In this document: positions 11,426-21,424 of the stretch, piece after piece
Numbering within the stretch: the first letter of the stretch is position 1
Layout: the number at the start of each line of letters is the position of its first letter
DNA from: Gambelia wislizenii
Taxonomy: Eukaryota > Chordata > Lepidosauria > Squamata > Crotaphytidae
Direction of reading: 5' to 3'
Length of the DNA stretch: 64,000 nucleotides
NCBI GenBank assembly: GCA_030847615.1
Contig: JAUMIR010000001.1
Location: forward strand, 160,553,001 to 160,617,000
Made by a program: the position numbers and the translations under genes
Notes under the pieces: generated by a model
What the model was told of the DNA's origin: nothing
Seen by the model: only the letters and a program-made list of their open reading frames with translations
The model's database searches: none

Positions 11426-12480
11426 ATATCTAAAAGTCGTGCTCCATTTATACTGGGGCTGCCTCTTTAATGCTGCTCAAGGTAGGTCTGATAAAGGGGG
11501 TTCTTTTGCCGCAAAAATATGGTTTAAAATATGCCAGCAAAAGAAAGTTTATGGTGGGTGGTCTGATAAAGTCCTAACCCTCCTTTTATACTAATTGTTT
11601 TTGAAAAAAGATGCTACAAAGTTTCTAAGAGACTTAGGAGAGATTGGTAAAGCAGACTGAGGTATGCTGGGATGTGTAGTCTAAAAAGTAACTTTTCCAA
11701 GCTCTGAGACTTAGTAGTTCTCTTACGTAAAATGCTAAACTCTGTTCTGCATACATAAGGAATAGACACTTCATGCTCCACATTTACAGTGACCATAGAT
11801 TCTGTTTTCCCCTCACTGAGTTTCCATTAGATTATACCATGAAATTTCTGATTACCCCTCATCCAAAAAAATATTCTTCAATAATTCACAAAATATGTAG
11901 CTTGTTACGGCAGTCCTAGCTCCTTTTCAAGCTTTTCCAAAATGGCCAACATCCAGATTCAACAAAGAAATGTAAATTAAATACTCATTTTATTTTTCTG
12001 TTGCATTTTCTTTATCTGACTGTTAACATTCACGGAACACTTACAGAGTGCTAAGGAACAATACCCTTTGATTTCAAAAGAGACGTGCACAGTAAGCTAG
12101 AGTGGTCAGGAGCATTAAAAGACCATTTCTAAATACCTTTTATTCCTTTCCTTTGAGAAGTTGACTTTAAGAGAAAGTGTGGGGGCAGGGAGCCTTTATT
12201 CTTCAAGTAAATCAAGAGCAGGAAAGATTTCAGAGGCTGATCCATCCACAATGAAAGCATGATGTCTGTATGCACACACACACACATGCATACATTTTAA
12301 AGAAAGTTCAGACAGATAATAAAACGATTGGAACATTATGATTCATGGCCATTTCTAAATGACAACCTTTCCAAATGGAGTGCTGGCATTGAAACGTTGC
12401 ACTGTGATGTCATGGGTTGGCATGTGCTCATAGCAACAAGGCAATGAAGACATACTAGTCAGTAATATGGCACAGTCTCA
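11426..12480. other. No recognised gene
   Basis: Unique-looking AT-rich sequence with a short CA repeat near 12274-12288. No ORF resembles a known family. Confidence 0.5.
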
Positions 12481-12675
12481 TCATGCCTAGGCCCAGAAGC
12501 AGAGGAAAGGCCCTCTCTCCATCCCTCCATCCCATCTGCCACTGCCATGGCCTCAGAGGGAGAGAAGAAGAGGCAGGCACAGCTCCGTCATGCCTAGGCC
12601 CAGAAGCAGATGAAAGGCTCTCCCTCCATCCCAACTGCCACTGCCCTGGCTGTGGAGGGAGAGAAGAGGAGGCAG
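12481..12675 (+). repeat. Two-unit tandem duplication, period about 107 bp
   Basis: Unit one (12481-12576) and unit two (12588-12675) both start 'tcatgcctaggcccagaag' and end 'gagaag.agaggcag' or a close variant. They are each preceded by 'ggcacag'. The units differ by small indels and substitutions. No protein function is suggested by the frames crossing them. Confidence 0.75.
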
Positions 12676-12687
12676 TATCTGATGGAC

Positions 12688-12985
12688 TTGGAGGCTTGTC
12701 GCATACCAAATTAAAGCAGCAGGGCAGCCAGGAAGTTCCATGCTGCCTTACTGCATGACATCATCATTCTTCCGTTCAGGCCCCATTGAACACTGAGTTA
12801 AAACTGTCCTTTTACTAATCAGAAAAATCTGTTAGCAAAAAGTCACAGTTTTACCTTGGTCTCCCATGGGACCTAAGTGGCAGAACACCAGGAGAACGAT
12901 GACGTCATGTGGTAGGGTAGCATGGAAAGTGGAACCTTCCAGCTGCCCTGCCACTTTAATTCAGCATGTGATAAGCCTCTAAATC
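12688..12985. repeat. Inverted repeat, arms about 80 bp
   Basis: The left arm (12688-12772) runs from 'gaggcttgtcgcata' through 'attaaagcagcagggcagcc' to 'catgacatcatc'. The right arm (12897-12985) is its reverse complement with some mismatches and small gaps, from 'gatgacgtcatg' through 'gctgccctgccactttaat' to 'tgataagcctc'. The spacer of about 120 bp has no coding content. This could be a fold-back MITE. I do not see a clear target duplication. Confidence 0.65.
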
Positions 12986-13737
12986 CCTTTCCCACACTGC
13001 CATTCTCTTTTCCTTTTGTATCACATTTTAATTAGCCTGGATCTGTTGTGTTGTTCTTATACTTTTAAAGCACCACGTACAGTGATGATGATGATGATGA
13101 TGATGATGATATGCACGACGGCAACATCCTTGTTTTGTTATGCTACCATTCCCCCCAAATTTTGGAAATAACTGCTTTTTGTATGCCTGTTTCTGAATCT
13201 TGAAATCCTGTCACGTTCTTGTTTATTTCATTTATCAGTTACTCAATAGCAATCATTCTTTAGGTGATGTGCCATAAAACAGGCTGATAATCACAATTGT
13301 AATAAAACAGAGAACCAATAAAGTAATAAATAAAAGAATAAAAACACCACCATCCACTCTGAAACAGAGGACTTAATGGTGCCACTGAGAACATGGAAAC
13401 TTGTGAAACCTATCCTTCCCAGCCTCTATTACGATCTCAACTAACCTCCCATCATGAACTCTGACCTCTCTTCATTAAAGCGTGTGTGGTGGAGGAGGGC
13501 AGTGGGGTTTCTTTTGGAGGGCTGTGTATATAGCCTTCCTCCTGAATGCTCCCACAGAAGCATTCCAGAGAGCCAGAAGCCTGGAAAGCATGTTTCTTTA
13601 GGCAACATGGCACATATCACGGCATGTATAGTAAAGCCACCCTGGATAACTATAGCCCTGTGTGAGCAATATTTAAACAAGTAACTTGAATGCATGAACA
13701 ATGTCACACCTGTCCATTATCCTCCCTCTAAGTATAT
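12986..13737. other. No recognised gene; contains a (GAT)n microsatellite
   Basis: A (GAT)n tract lies at 13083-13110. The rest shows no coding sequence or named repeat. Confidence 0.5.
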
Positions 13738-13808
13738 TATTATTATTTTATTTAGAATATTTATACCCTGCCCTTTAGCCACCAAGCCTCTCAGAGTGGC
13801 TTACAAAT
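13738..13808 (-). mobile_element. Fragment of an L2-type LINE 3' end
   Basis: The stretch 'tttatttagaatatttatac', 'cctgccctttagcc' and 'tcagagtggcttacaa' is, in reverse, the usual L2 3' terminus ('ttgtaagccactctgagagg', then a gggcagggtataaata-like block). Only the last 70 bp remains. Confidence 0.5.
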
Positions 13809-13811
13809 TGT

Positions 13812-14018
13812 TAGCAATAGCACTTACATTTCTATACCGCTTTATAGTGCAAGCACTCACTAAGCAGTTTTACAATGTGTTAGCTAATCACCCCCAACAA
13901 GGTGGATACTCATGAGAAAGGATGGAAGGCTGATTAGCCTGGAGCCTTGCAGGATCGAACTCACAACATTGTGGCTGCAGTACCAGCATTTAACCACTGT
14001 GCTACCAGGGCACCAGAT
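13812..14018 (-). mobile_element. tRNA-derived SINE with L2-like tail
   Basis: On the minus strand the head reads 'ctggtagcacagtggttaaa' (pol III A-box-like, 13994-14006 plus coordinates) and 'gttcgatcc' (B box, 13952-13960). It then runs through 'aatcagccttccatcctttc', 'ttgttgggggtgattagct' and 'aacacattgtaaaactgctt' to 'ctataaagcggtatagaaat'. That tail copies an L2-type LINE 3' end, so an L2 machinery probably moved it. It is a truncated, diverged member of a family common in reptile genomes. Confidence 0.75.
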
Positions 14019-14887
14019 GTATAGCACAAAAATCTGCAGGTGGGACATTTCCATGTGTACAAGTTTCCCTGCATACAGCTGTTTGCAGGGATGGTGCATG
14101 ATCTGACCAAAGAGACAACCTCCCCACAAAGTGGTTGGGTGAGGCATTAACCTAACTTGAACAATGAGCTTCATATGGTTGTATGCTAACAGGCTTCCAT
14201 GGGAGCTGGAAACTTGTGTTGATGGAGCTCCCGTTCTATGCTGAATCTTCCTTGCGTTCAGCTGTAGATAGAGGGAAGTCTTTCTCCCTTGCAGATGTTT
14301 GTGCTGTATGTATGGGGAGGGACTATATGATGTGGGGGTGGGGAGAGGGAACGACTACATGTTTTTGATGTGTGAGAGTTATGGTGCAATCCATCTTCAT
14401 TCACACATTCAGGTAAATCATTGAAATCACACCTGACACAGATGAAGATTGCCCTGATTAGAAAAGGATTAATACACTGTAGTGCTGGATCTCACCATTG
14501 TGCAACCAATTGCACAGAGGGCTGTACAACCTTTAACTCTTCCTTTGCCCAGCAGTTGCTCTAGCTCCCCATCCACCACAAAAGACTACACTAAACCTGT
14601 TAGGCAGCATTCCTAAGCTCCCACAACCACATCACAGGGCTTACACATCCCTGAGTAGGATGCCACCCTTTTGCAACAATATTCAAAACAGACCAACCGC
14701 TTGCATAATGGCATTTGTACCTGTGAAAAACCACAACAGGATTCCAGTGAAATCCTAAGATCTTTCTTTGGTGTTAAAGAAATAGTTATTGCGGCACATT
14801 GTGGAAACTGATCTTAAAAAAAAAAAAAACTGTATAGAGTTGTATTTTTAGGCCTCCACCATTCTGTGCTATTACGGTTTTCAGACC
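14019..14887. other. No recognised gene
   Basis: No coding sequence or named repeat seen. A poly-A run of 14 lies near 14816-14829. Confidence 0.5.
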
Positions 14888-15050
14888 ATAGGGCAATTCA
14901 CACTGGGAAATTATAGCATTATTATTTGGCTGAGAATTCTAAGCGTCCTTCTCTAAACTGCAACTCCCAGGATGCCATAGGACAGAGTCATGGCAGGCAA
15001 AGTAGAATCGTAGTGCAATAATTGTCTACTGTGAATGGTCCCCAGGCTCA
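14888..15050. mobile_element. hAT-like MITE
   Basis: The left end 'gggcaattcacactggg' and right end 'actgtgaatggtccc' form imperfect inverted repeats. Subterminal 'aattatagcattattattt' pairs with 'gaatcgtagtgcaataatt'. The interior contains 'aaactgcaactcccagga'. The same family is present at 62142-62240. It is non-coding. The hAT assignment is by resemblance, as I could not confirm an 8-bp duplication. Confidence 0.55.
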
Positions 15051-15919
15051 TTGTTCTCTTCATCTTGCTTGGCAATATTGTTTTCTCCCTGCATATCATC
15101 ACCTCACTTTCCCAATGAAAGTCAGGGAAGAACTTTCAGGAAATCAAAACATTAGGCACAGCTAGATGGGAGAATTAATACCGAAAAATAGCACCTTACC
15201 TCCCTATCACAGCAGTGTTCATTTGTGCCCACGACTCATTCGCAAGATTTCAGGCATGGACACTTGGCCTAATTTGCAGTTTACACAGAGCATGTGCCTG
15301 AAAAAAAGATGGTGCCCGTGAGTGATGGTTGCCTGTCAAAAATCTCCCTCCATTCTCCCCCACTTTTTTCCCTTAGATAACAGATGCAGAAGAGCTGTTT
15401 TCTGCTTTAAAAAAACTCTTTTTTTGCTCTGCTACTTGAACAATCATGCACATGATCATTCAGATGGCAAAATATAAACAAAAACAATGGCTGCTCCAGC
15501 TGCTTCATCCTTTGTAAGCCCACCCCTGCTGAGGTCCAACCAATCACATTTGAGTTCTTCTATGTGCCCCTATTCAAATTGATTGTTCAGACAACCTGTT
15601 ACGTGCATTTCCATGCAATTTTTTAAAAAGATCACAAGAAACAGCAAATGCTGTTAACGCAATCTATTTGGAGTTTTCAGCCCACCTCCTTCCCAGTATG
15701 GTGAGTCTCAGCAGGAGCTCATCTAAACAAAAGGTATTGTGCCTGCATTCCTTGTGGATTTTTTTTGGGGGGGGGGGTCATCTAAACAACCCCATTGTCA
15801 CTCCTTTTGGATATTTTCATTGGTTCTACCTAAAAGAAATGTTAATGCACTTTCAGGGCTCCATGCTAGTGGACCAGTATAGCCATCTAAAGGTAATGAA
15901 TAGCAGTCTCGGACTGCTG
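15051..15919. other. No recognised gene; poly-T/poly-G tract
   Basis: A run of T followed by a run of G lies at 15759-15777. I see no coding sequence until L2 text starts near 15920. Confidence 0.45.
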
Positions 15920-16470
15920 CAGTGCCTAAGGATGGCATCTCTCCTCTGACAGACTGTCTTAAGGTGGTAATGGATTGGATGAGGGAAAACAAACTCAAGC
16001 TGGATCCAGATAAGATGGAAATACTTGCTATTGGGACCCCCAACCCAGGAATGGAAATATGCCCACCAGTCCTGCATGGGGTCACACTTCCCCTGAAGGA
16101 CTGTGTTCGCAGCTTGGGGGTGCTCCTTGACTCAACTCTCCAGCTGACAGCCCAGATAGATATGATGGTCAGGAGTGCCTGTTATCAGCTTTGGCTGATA
16201 CGTCAGCTGTGACCTTTTCTGGAGCAGGATGACCTAGAAATAGTGGTACACGTGCTAGTAACCTCTCGGCTTGACTTCTGCAATGCGCTCTAGATGGGAC
16301 TACCCTCATGCCAAGTTCACAAACTTCAATTGGTACAAAACATGGCAGCCAGGTTGGTCGCGGGTACATCTAAAGCCAACCACATAACACCTGTCTTAAA
16401 ATCCCTTCATTGGCTGCCAATTAGTTTCCAGGCAAGGTTCACAGTGTTGGTTATAACCTTTAAAGCCCTA
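15920..16470 (+). mobile_element. L2-type LINE ORF2 C-terminal part (first half of a split element)
   Basis: The plus frames give 'DCLKVVMDWMRENKLKLDPDKMEILAIG', 'LGVLLDSTLQLTAQIDMMVRSACYQLWLIRQL', 'KLQLVQNMAARLVAGTSKANHITPVLKSLHWLPI' and 'VLVITFKAL', which is the L2 RT thumb and C-terminal region in order. One in-frame break (tag at 16292-16294) and shifts show it is dead. The element stops in the middle of 'ITFKAL' because an L1 inserted there. It resumes at 21446. Confidence 0.8.
16453..16470 (+). repeat. 18-bp target-site duplication, left copy
   Basis: The word ataacctttaaagcccta at 16453-16470 recurs exactly at 21446-21463. It flanks the L1 insertion and lies at the point where the L2 reading breaks and resumes. 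Confidence 0.9.
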
Positions 16471-16471
16471 T

Positions 16472-16906
16472 TTATCCCCAGATATGCTAGCTAAGATATA
16501 TAAAAATTCCTCTGATATCTGCTGGAAGTGCAGACGGCAGAAAGGAACCTTTTATAATTCCTGGTGGAAGTGTAAGAAAACTCAGAGGTACTGGTCTAAA
16601 ATAAATAGAGAGATATCAAAAATTTTAGGATTTAAAATTTCCATGTGTCCAGAATTATTTTTATTAAACATGATTGATTTAGGAAACACAAAAGAAATAC
16701 AACATAGATCATTAATAAGTTATTTAGTTACTGCAGCTCGATTGGTCTTCATGAGGCAAGGGAAATCTAAAGGTATTCCTACAATTATAGATTGGATAGA
16801 AAAAGTGTCAGATATGACACAAATGGATAAACTGACAAAGTTAGTGAAAGGAAAGCCAGTAGAGGAATTTATGAATAATTGGGAACCGTTTATAAGATGT
16901 ATATGA
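16472..16906 (+). pseudogene. L1 ORF2 C-terminal fragment
   Basis: The open frame gives about 140 residues, starting 'LAKIYKNSSDICWKCRRQKGTF' and including the L1 ORF2 cysteine motif 'CWKC..QKGTFYNSWWKCKK'. It continues with 'YWSKINREISKILG' and ends with 'WEPFIRCI', a normal L1 terminus. It lacks the endonuclease and RT because the insertion was 5'-truncated. The frame from the insertion point to the natural stop is uninterrupted, so the L1 is probably not very old. Confidence 0.8.
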
Positions 16907-17120
16907 AAAAAACTAAGGGGTAATGTGTATGTAGTAGGATTTAAGAATTAAAAGGTGTAATGTTGAAAACAATTAGTAATAAGTTAAAAATTAATAAAAT
17001 AAATATTAAAGATTTAGTAATTAATTTTTTTTATAAGAATATTGATAGGAATATGTAATAATAATACGTGGAAATGTTTTATATATAATAGTAAGAATTA
17101 GGTTAACAGTTATAGATAAT

Positions 17121-17150
17121 CTCTGGCTTTTCTTCGCAAACGAAGATTCA
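17121..17150 (-). promoter_or_regulatory. 3' terminal hairpin and GA tail of the LINE
   Basis: On the RNA strand, cttcg-tttg-cgaag (17132-17145 in plus coordinates) forms a 5-bp stem with a 4-nt loop, followed by aaaagcc and a GA repeat. The same hairpin is intact in copy 2 (28405-28418) and mutated in copy 3. Non-LTR RTs of several clades recognise a 3' structure of this sort, so it is a plausible RT binding site. The role is inferred. Confidence 0.5.
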
Positions 17151-17225
17151 GGAAGGACTCATCCCGCTCTTTCTGCAAGCGCGCTGATGACTAAAAAGGC
17201 CAATCCGAGATAAACAAGTCCGGTT

Positions 17226-20200
17226 TCAAAAAGCACAGCAGAAGGTCTCCTTGGGTGATGTTTTTGGGTTGTGATTCTTTCTGCGTTGTCGTTTCTCTTC
17301 AAGACTTGTTCGTCGTGAGTTCTCAAATAAGGCTGCAGCATTGTGGATAGTGCGTCTCCATGCCTCCCGATGTGAGGCCAGGGCGGACCACTGTTGGTGA
17401 TCAATTTGGCCGAGCCTGAGATGTTGTTTCAGGGAGTCTTTGTATCGCTTTTTTGGAGCGCCCCTCTTACGCTGACCCGTGGCGAGTTCACCGTAGAGTA
17501 GTATTTTTGGGAGGCGATGGTCCTCCATCCTAGAAACGTGCCCTGCCCAGCGCAGCTGTGTTCTCAATATCATGGCCTCAATGCTGGTGATCCCTGCTTG
17601 CTCAAGGACAGCAACATTCGTCACATAGTCAGTCCAGTGTATATTTAGGATTGTGTGTAGACAGCGCTGATGAAAGCGCTCGAGGAGTCGTAGGTGGTGG
17701 CGATAGGTGACCCATGTTTCAGATCCATAAAGGAGGATAGACAGTACAATGGCTCTATACACACTGATTTTTGTGCTTTGCCTCAGGTGTTTATTGCTCC
17801 AGACTCTTTTGTGAAGTCTTCCAAATGCACTATATGCCTTTGCTAATCTGTGATCGATCTCTTTGTCAATCTTGGCATCTGAGGAGATGATGCTTCCCAG
17901 GTAGGTGAACTGCTGAACGGACTTGAGCACTGATTTGCGGACGGCAATGTGGGGATGGTGGTGTTCGTCCTGTGTTGCAGGCTGGTAAAGAACTTCTGTT
18001 TTCTTCAGGTTGACTTCTAGCCCAAACAGCTCTGCAGCTGTTGCAAAGCAGGATGTTAGGCGCTGCAGAGCTGCTTCTGTGTGGGCAACAAGGGCAGCAT
18101 CGTCGGCGAAGAGCAGCTCACGGACTAGATAGTTTAGAGTCTTAGTGTGAGCCCTCAGACGGCTTAAGTTAAACAAGCTACCATCAGTACGGTAGCGTAT
18201 ATAGATGCCGTCGTCTTCTTCAAGCTGTGCCATAGCCCTTTGGAGCATCGTGCTAAAGAAGATTGTAAATAAAGTTGGTGCAAGAACACAACCTTGCTTC
18301 ACTCCATTAGTTATTAGAAAGGGTTCTGAAAGAGCATCGCCATATCTGACTTGACCACGCTGTCCCTCGTGTAGCAAGATAATCATTTTAAGGAATTTGG
18401 GGCGACATCCTAGTCTTTCCAGGATCTGCCACAGACCTTTTCTACTTACAGTGTCAAAGGCTTTGGTGAGGTCGACAAATGTTACATAGAGACCCTTGTT
18501 CTGCTCCCTACATTTTTCTTGCAGTTGCCTAAGGGCAAATACCATGTCTGTAGTACTCCTATTGGCTCTGAAGCCACATTGGCTTTCAGGGAGAAGTTCT
18601 TCTGCAATAGCAGGAACTAACCTGTTCAGGAGTATCCTTGCAAGGATTTTTCCAGCAATAGAGAGCAGTGTTATGCCTCGATAGTTTGAGCAATCGGATT
18701 TTGCTCCTTTTTTCTTGTACAGGGTGATGATGACTGCATCTCGGAGGTCTGATGGCAGTTCCCCTTTTTCCCAGCAATTCACAAGGAATTCGTGGAATTT
18801 TTCGTGGAGTGCATGACCTCCGTGTTTCCAAACTTCAGGTGGGATTCCATCAATCCCAGTTGCCTTGCCGTTTTTCATCTGCTGTATGGCCTTAAGGGTC
18901 TCTTCCAAAGTGGGAGCTATGTCCAATTCATTTTTCATTTGTTTTTGTATCGTATATTGGATAGCTGAGGCTTGGACTACTCGGTTGGTGCTAAAGAGAC
19001 TTTGAAAATGTTCAGCCCAACGATTTAGGATGGAGGCTTTATCAGTAATTAATGTTTGACCATCTGTACTGTATAAGGAGCTTTGGACCTGATAAGTAGG
19101 TCCAAACACTGCTTTAAGAGCTTCATAAAATCCTCTATGATCACCCAGATCTGCACAGCGCTGTGTCTTTTCTGCTATATTGATCCACCACTTGTTCTGC
19201 ATGTCTCGGAGTTTTTGTTGTAGTTTGCTACATGTGAGGCGGAAAGCTGCTTTTCTTACATGACAGGTTGGCTGGGCGAGGTATGCCTGGTGAGCAGCTC
19301 TCTTCCTTGCCCACAGCTCCTGGATCTCTTGGTTGTTTTCATCAAACCAGTCTTGATTTTTCTTGTGGGAGAAGCCAAGGGATTCTTCTGCAGACTGGAA
19401 GATACTGTTTTTGATATGTTGCCAAAGCACTGTAGGAGAAGGATCTGTAGGATGATCTTCAAGTTTCGTTTGTAGATTTGCCTGGAAGTTGTCTCTCATG
19501 GTAGCTTGTTGAAGATTGTTGACTTGGAGTCTCTTCTTTAAGATGCCACCCCTCTTAGGTTTGAACTTAAGATGAAGATTTAGTTTACATCTGACGAGGC
19601 GATGATCTGTTTGGCATTCTGCACTGGGCAGCACTCGGGTATGACGGACATCACGAATGTCTCTCTGACGGACTAGAATGTAGTCAATGAGGTGCCAATG
19701 TTTGGATTGGGGATGCATCCAGGTTGTCTTCAAGCTATCTTTCTGCTGAAAGACAGTGTTTGTAATAGTCAGCTGTTGTTCTGCACAGAACTCTAGCAGG
19801 AGGCGTCCGTTATCATTGCAATTTCCAACACCATGCTTGCCTAAGACACCTTTCCAGGCTTCGGAGTTCTTTCCTACTCTGGCACTGAAGTCACCAAGGA
19901 TAATAATTTTATCTTCTACAGGGACTTTTTGTATGAGTTGGCGTAGGTCTGTGTAGAATTTGTCTTTCTCTACAGGGTCGGCTTGCATAGTTGGGGCATA
20001 TATACTAAAGAGAACAACATGTGGGAGGCATAAGGAAATAATGCGATCAGAGTGTCCTGTTGGCAAGGTTTCGAGTTTGGAGGCAATGGAGTTTTTAATC
20101 ATAAAGCCTACTCCTGACAGATGTTTTTCGGTTTTGGGTTTGCCAGACCAGTAAAGTGTGTAGCCGGCGCCATGTTCTTTAAGGCTGCCTTCCTCATGGA

Positions 20201-20306
20201 AGCGAACTTCACTAAGAGCAGCGATGTCAATATTAAGCCGTGATAGTTCAAGGGCTATTAGGGCAGAACGACGCTCAGGCCGTCCACTATCTTCAGAGTC
20301 TTGCAT
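17226..20306 (-). CDS. LINE polyprotein: APE endonuclease plus reverse transcriptase, C-terminally truncated
   Basis: The 1026-residue protein nicks DNA and reverse transcribes its RNA at the target in the nucleus. The APE domain spans about 1-240, with E33 in SEVRF, D139 in GDFS and D234/H235 in TDHRLV. The RT covers about 450-780: motif A around D612 (VDLTKAFD), motif B 668-680 (GVKQGCVLAPTLF) and catalytic FADD at 733-736 (18099-18110). Two defects stand out. Residue 141 is Ser where the family and copy 2 have Asn, and the frame ends at a TGA (17226-17228) replacing the second zinc-finger Cys, so the last 26 residues are lost. The Met used is the first ATG, but the open frame continues 30 codons further 5' to 20396 and includes 'TLACWNIRT', the normal APE start. 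The true start may therefore be upstream and not an ATG. Confidence 0.85.
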   Translation of the reverse strand: MQDSEDSGRPERRSALIALELSRLNIDIAALSEVRFHEEGSLKEHGAGYTLYWSGKPKTEKHLSGVGFMIKNSIASKLETLPTGHSDRIISLCLPHVVLFSIYAPTMQADPVEKDKFYTDLRQLIQKVPVEDKIIILGDFSARVGKNSEAWKGVLGKHGVGNCNDNGRLLLEFCAEQQLTITNTVFQQKDSLKTTWMHPQSKHWHLIDYILVRQRDIRDVRHTRVLPSAECQTDHRLVRCKLNLHLKFKPKRGGILKKRLQVNNLQQATMRDNFQANLQTKLEDHPTDPSPTVLWQHIKNSIFQSAEESLGFSHKKNQDWFDENNQEIQELWARKRAAHQAYLAQPTCHVRKAAFRLTCSKLQQKLRDMQNKWWINIAEKTQRCADLGDHRGFYEALKAVFGPTYQVQSSLYSTDGQTLITDKASILNRWAEHFQSLFSTNRVVQASAIQYTIQKQMKNELDIAPTLEETLKAIQQMKNGKATGIDGIPPEVWKHGGHALHEKFHEFLVNCWEKGELPSDLRDAVIITLYKKKGAKSDCSNYRGITLLSIAGKILARILLNRLVPAIAEELLPESQCGFRANRSTTDMVFALRQLQEKCREQNKGLYVTFVDLTKAFDTVSRKGLWQILERLGCRPKFLKMIILLHEGQRGQVRYGDALSEPFLITNGVKQGCVLAPTLFTIFFSTMLQRAMAQLEEDDGIYIRYRTDGSLFNLSRLRAHTKTLNYLVRELLFADDAALVAHTEAALQRLTSCFATAAELFGLEVNLKKTEVLYQPATQDEHHHPHIAVRKSVLKSVQQFTYLGSIISSDAKIDKEIDHRLAKAYSAFGRLHKRVWSNKHLRQSTKISVYRAIVLSILLYGSETWVTYRHHLRLLERFHQRCLHTILNIHWTDYVTNVAVLEQAGITSIEAMILRTQLRWAGHVSRMEDHRLPKILLYGELATGQRKRGAPKKRYKDSLKQHLRLGQIDHQQWSALASHREAWRRTIHNAAALFENSRRTSLEEKRQRRKNHNPKTSPKETFCCAF

Positions 20307-20999
20307 GGTTCTGATGTTCCAGCATGCAAGTGTCAGTTTATTTACACCTTTGGAGGCCGGTGTGTGCCTTTGTTTCTTTGCCTTGGTTTGACCGCATCAG
20401 AAGATTCCCGTTGGCCGCGGCTAGCCAACCAGGTAGTTGGGGATGAGCTTTCTTTAGGCCACCTTTTCTAGGCCCCTCTCCATATGGAGCAAGCAGTGCT
20501 CTCCTTAAAAAAGGCTGCTTGGTCATTCAGGATGCTGCCGAACAAGACTGTCATCTCCCGGGTCAGGCTTGAGCGACCAATGTCCTGAACCGCCTGCATG
20601 CAGGGTTGGGGCTGCGGCTTCCAGTGCATCTTTACACCTGCCGGTTTCGTCCCTCGCCAGTCGCTACAGGGCTTTTTTGGAAATGGATTTGTCCTTTGAG
20701 CCTGTGCAATGGATTTTTCTGGTGGAGCGCAGCGTGCACAGAACTGGCCTCACCCTTTAAACCAGAGATTCATCTGCCGTGGCCTTGCAAGCATGGACGT
20801 GGCAGTGAGGTCCTCGGGCCGTAGGTTTGATTAGAGTTTCCTTCTCTTAGATGGTTGACCTTACAGGGTTGGACGAGCACCATCTGCCCGGGTTTGGGAT
20901 TGGAGTTTTCCTTCTCCTAGGACGGTTGCCACAAGGCTAGAGAGCCCATCCTGCCCTTTGACGCTCTTTGTCAGACCCTTCGGTTTTGACCTGTCTGGC
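20307..20999 (-). other. LINE 5' untranslated region
   Basis: The part of copy 1 between the 5' structured segment and the first ATG. I find no conserved ORF1. One 62-codon frame at 20338-20526 begins with an ATG that is ACG in copy 2, so it is unlikely to be real. The last 90 bases (20307-20396) are open in the ORF frame and encode the beginning of the APE fold, closed upstream by TGA at 20397-20399. Confidence 0.6.
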
Positions 21000-21092
21000 A
21001 TGGGAGACCCTACCAGTGGCTATTATGCCATCGCCAGCATAGCTCAAAACATCATTAGGGTACGCAAGCCTCTCTCCCACGACAAGGGGGCG
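21000..21092 (-). promoter_or_regulatory. Predicted structured 5' RNA of the LINE, copy 1
   Basis: Three nested pairings are visible by hand in the 5' 93 nt. Stem one pairs 21074-21080 with 21000-21006. Stem two pairs tagggt/acccta words at 21056-21061 and 21007-21012. Hairpin three pairs 21036-21041 with 21024-21029 around a 6-nt loop. Copy 2 (+11273 bp) preserves all paired bases and differs only in the loop of hairpin three. A 5' structure on a LINE can be a self-cleaving ribozyme, an IRES or a packaging element. I could not match it to the HDV-like fold, so the role is open. Confidence 0.45.
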
Positions 21093-21370
21093 TGTGAGAT
21101 ATTAGTAATATAGAGGATGAATAGGTACGCAATAGCTTAACAAAATATTTGGTGTGTAGGTGGGAAGTCTTTTTAGAGTATAAGTGTTAAGCAGATGTAT
21201 ATAAAATTTGTATATACAGAAATTATGGAGTTGGGGGATTATAAATAATTAGTTTTATTGTCAAATGGTTGTATTTTTGCTGTTATGTTTTGTTTTTGTT
21301 TTTTTCAAATATTTGCTTCAATTGCATAATTGTGATAATTCTTTCTGGGGGGGTTTATGCCTTGTTGTTT

Positions 21371-21374
<4 letters not shown>

Positions 21375-21410
<36 letters not shown>

Positions 21411-21424
21411 CACACACACACACC
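21375..21424. repeat. (TG)n-TATA-(CA)n palindromic microsatellite
   Basis: A TG run of about 32 bases meets a CA run of about 14 across 'tatac', so the two halves can pair into a hairpin. It lies in the L1 3' UTR just upstream of the L1 end. Confidence 0.85.

Larger units (their letters stand above)
17121..21092 (-). mobile_element. 4-kb single-ORF LINE, copy 1
   Basis: A full-length minus-strand non-LTR element of about 3,972 bp. Its twin is at 28392-32365, roughly 98-99% identical by eye over the whole length. The 5' end, at 21092, starts with a cgccccc block. The 3' end, at 17121, has the hairpin cttcg-tttg-cgaag followed by 'aaaagccagag', a very short GA tail. There is one long ORF (17226-20306) and no clear ORF1. 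It interrupts the 3' UTR of an L1. I could not identify a clean target duplication. The single ORF and microsatellite tail fit the RTE-like group, and similar proteins are often labelled 'craniofacial development protein 2-like'. Clade (RTE, RTEX or Nimb) is not settled. Confidence 0.85.

Noticed and set aside
18496..20154. Plus-strand frames of 60-71 codons repeated in both LINE copies
   Set aside because: They are antisense shadows of the LINE ORF. They are repeated only because the element is present twice.
20338..20526. 62-codon frame upstream of the LINE ORF, a possible ORF1
   Set aside because: Its ATG is ACG in copy 2, it has no RNA-binding motif, and it is not conserved between copies.
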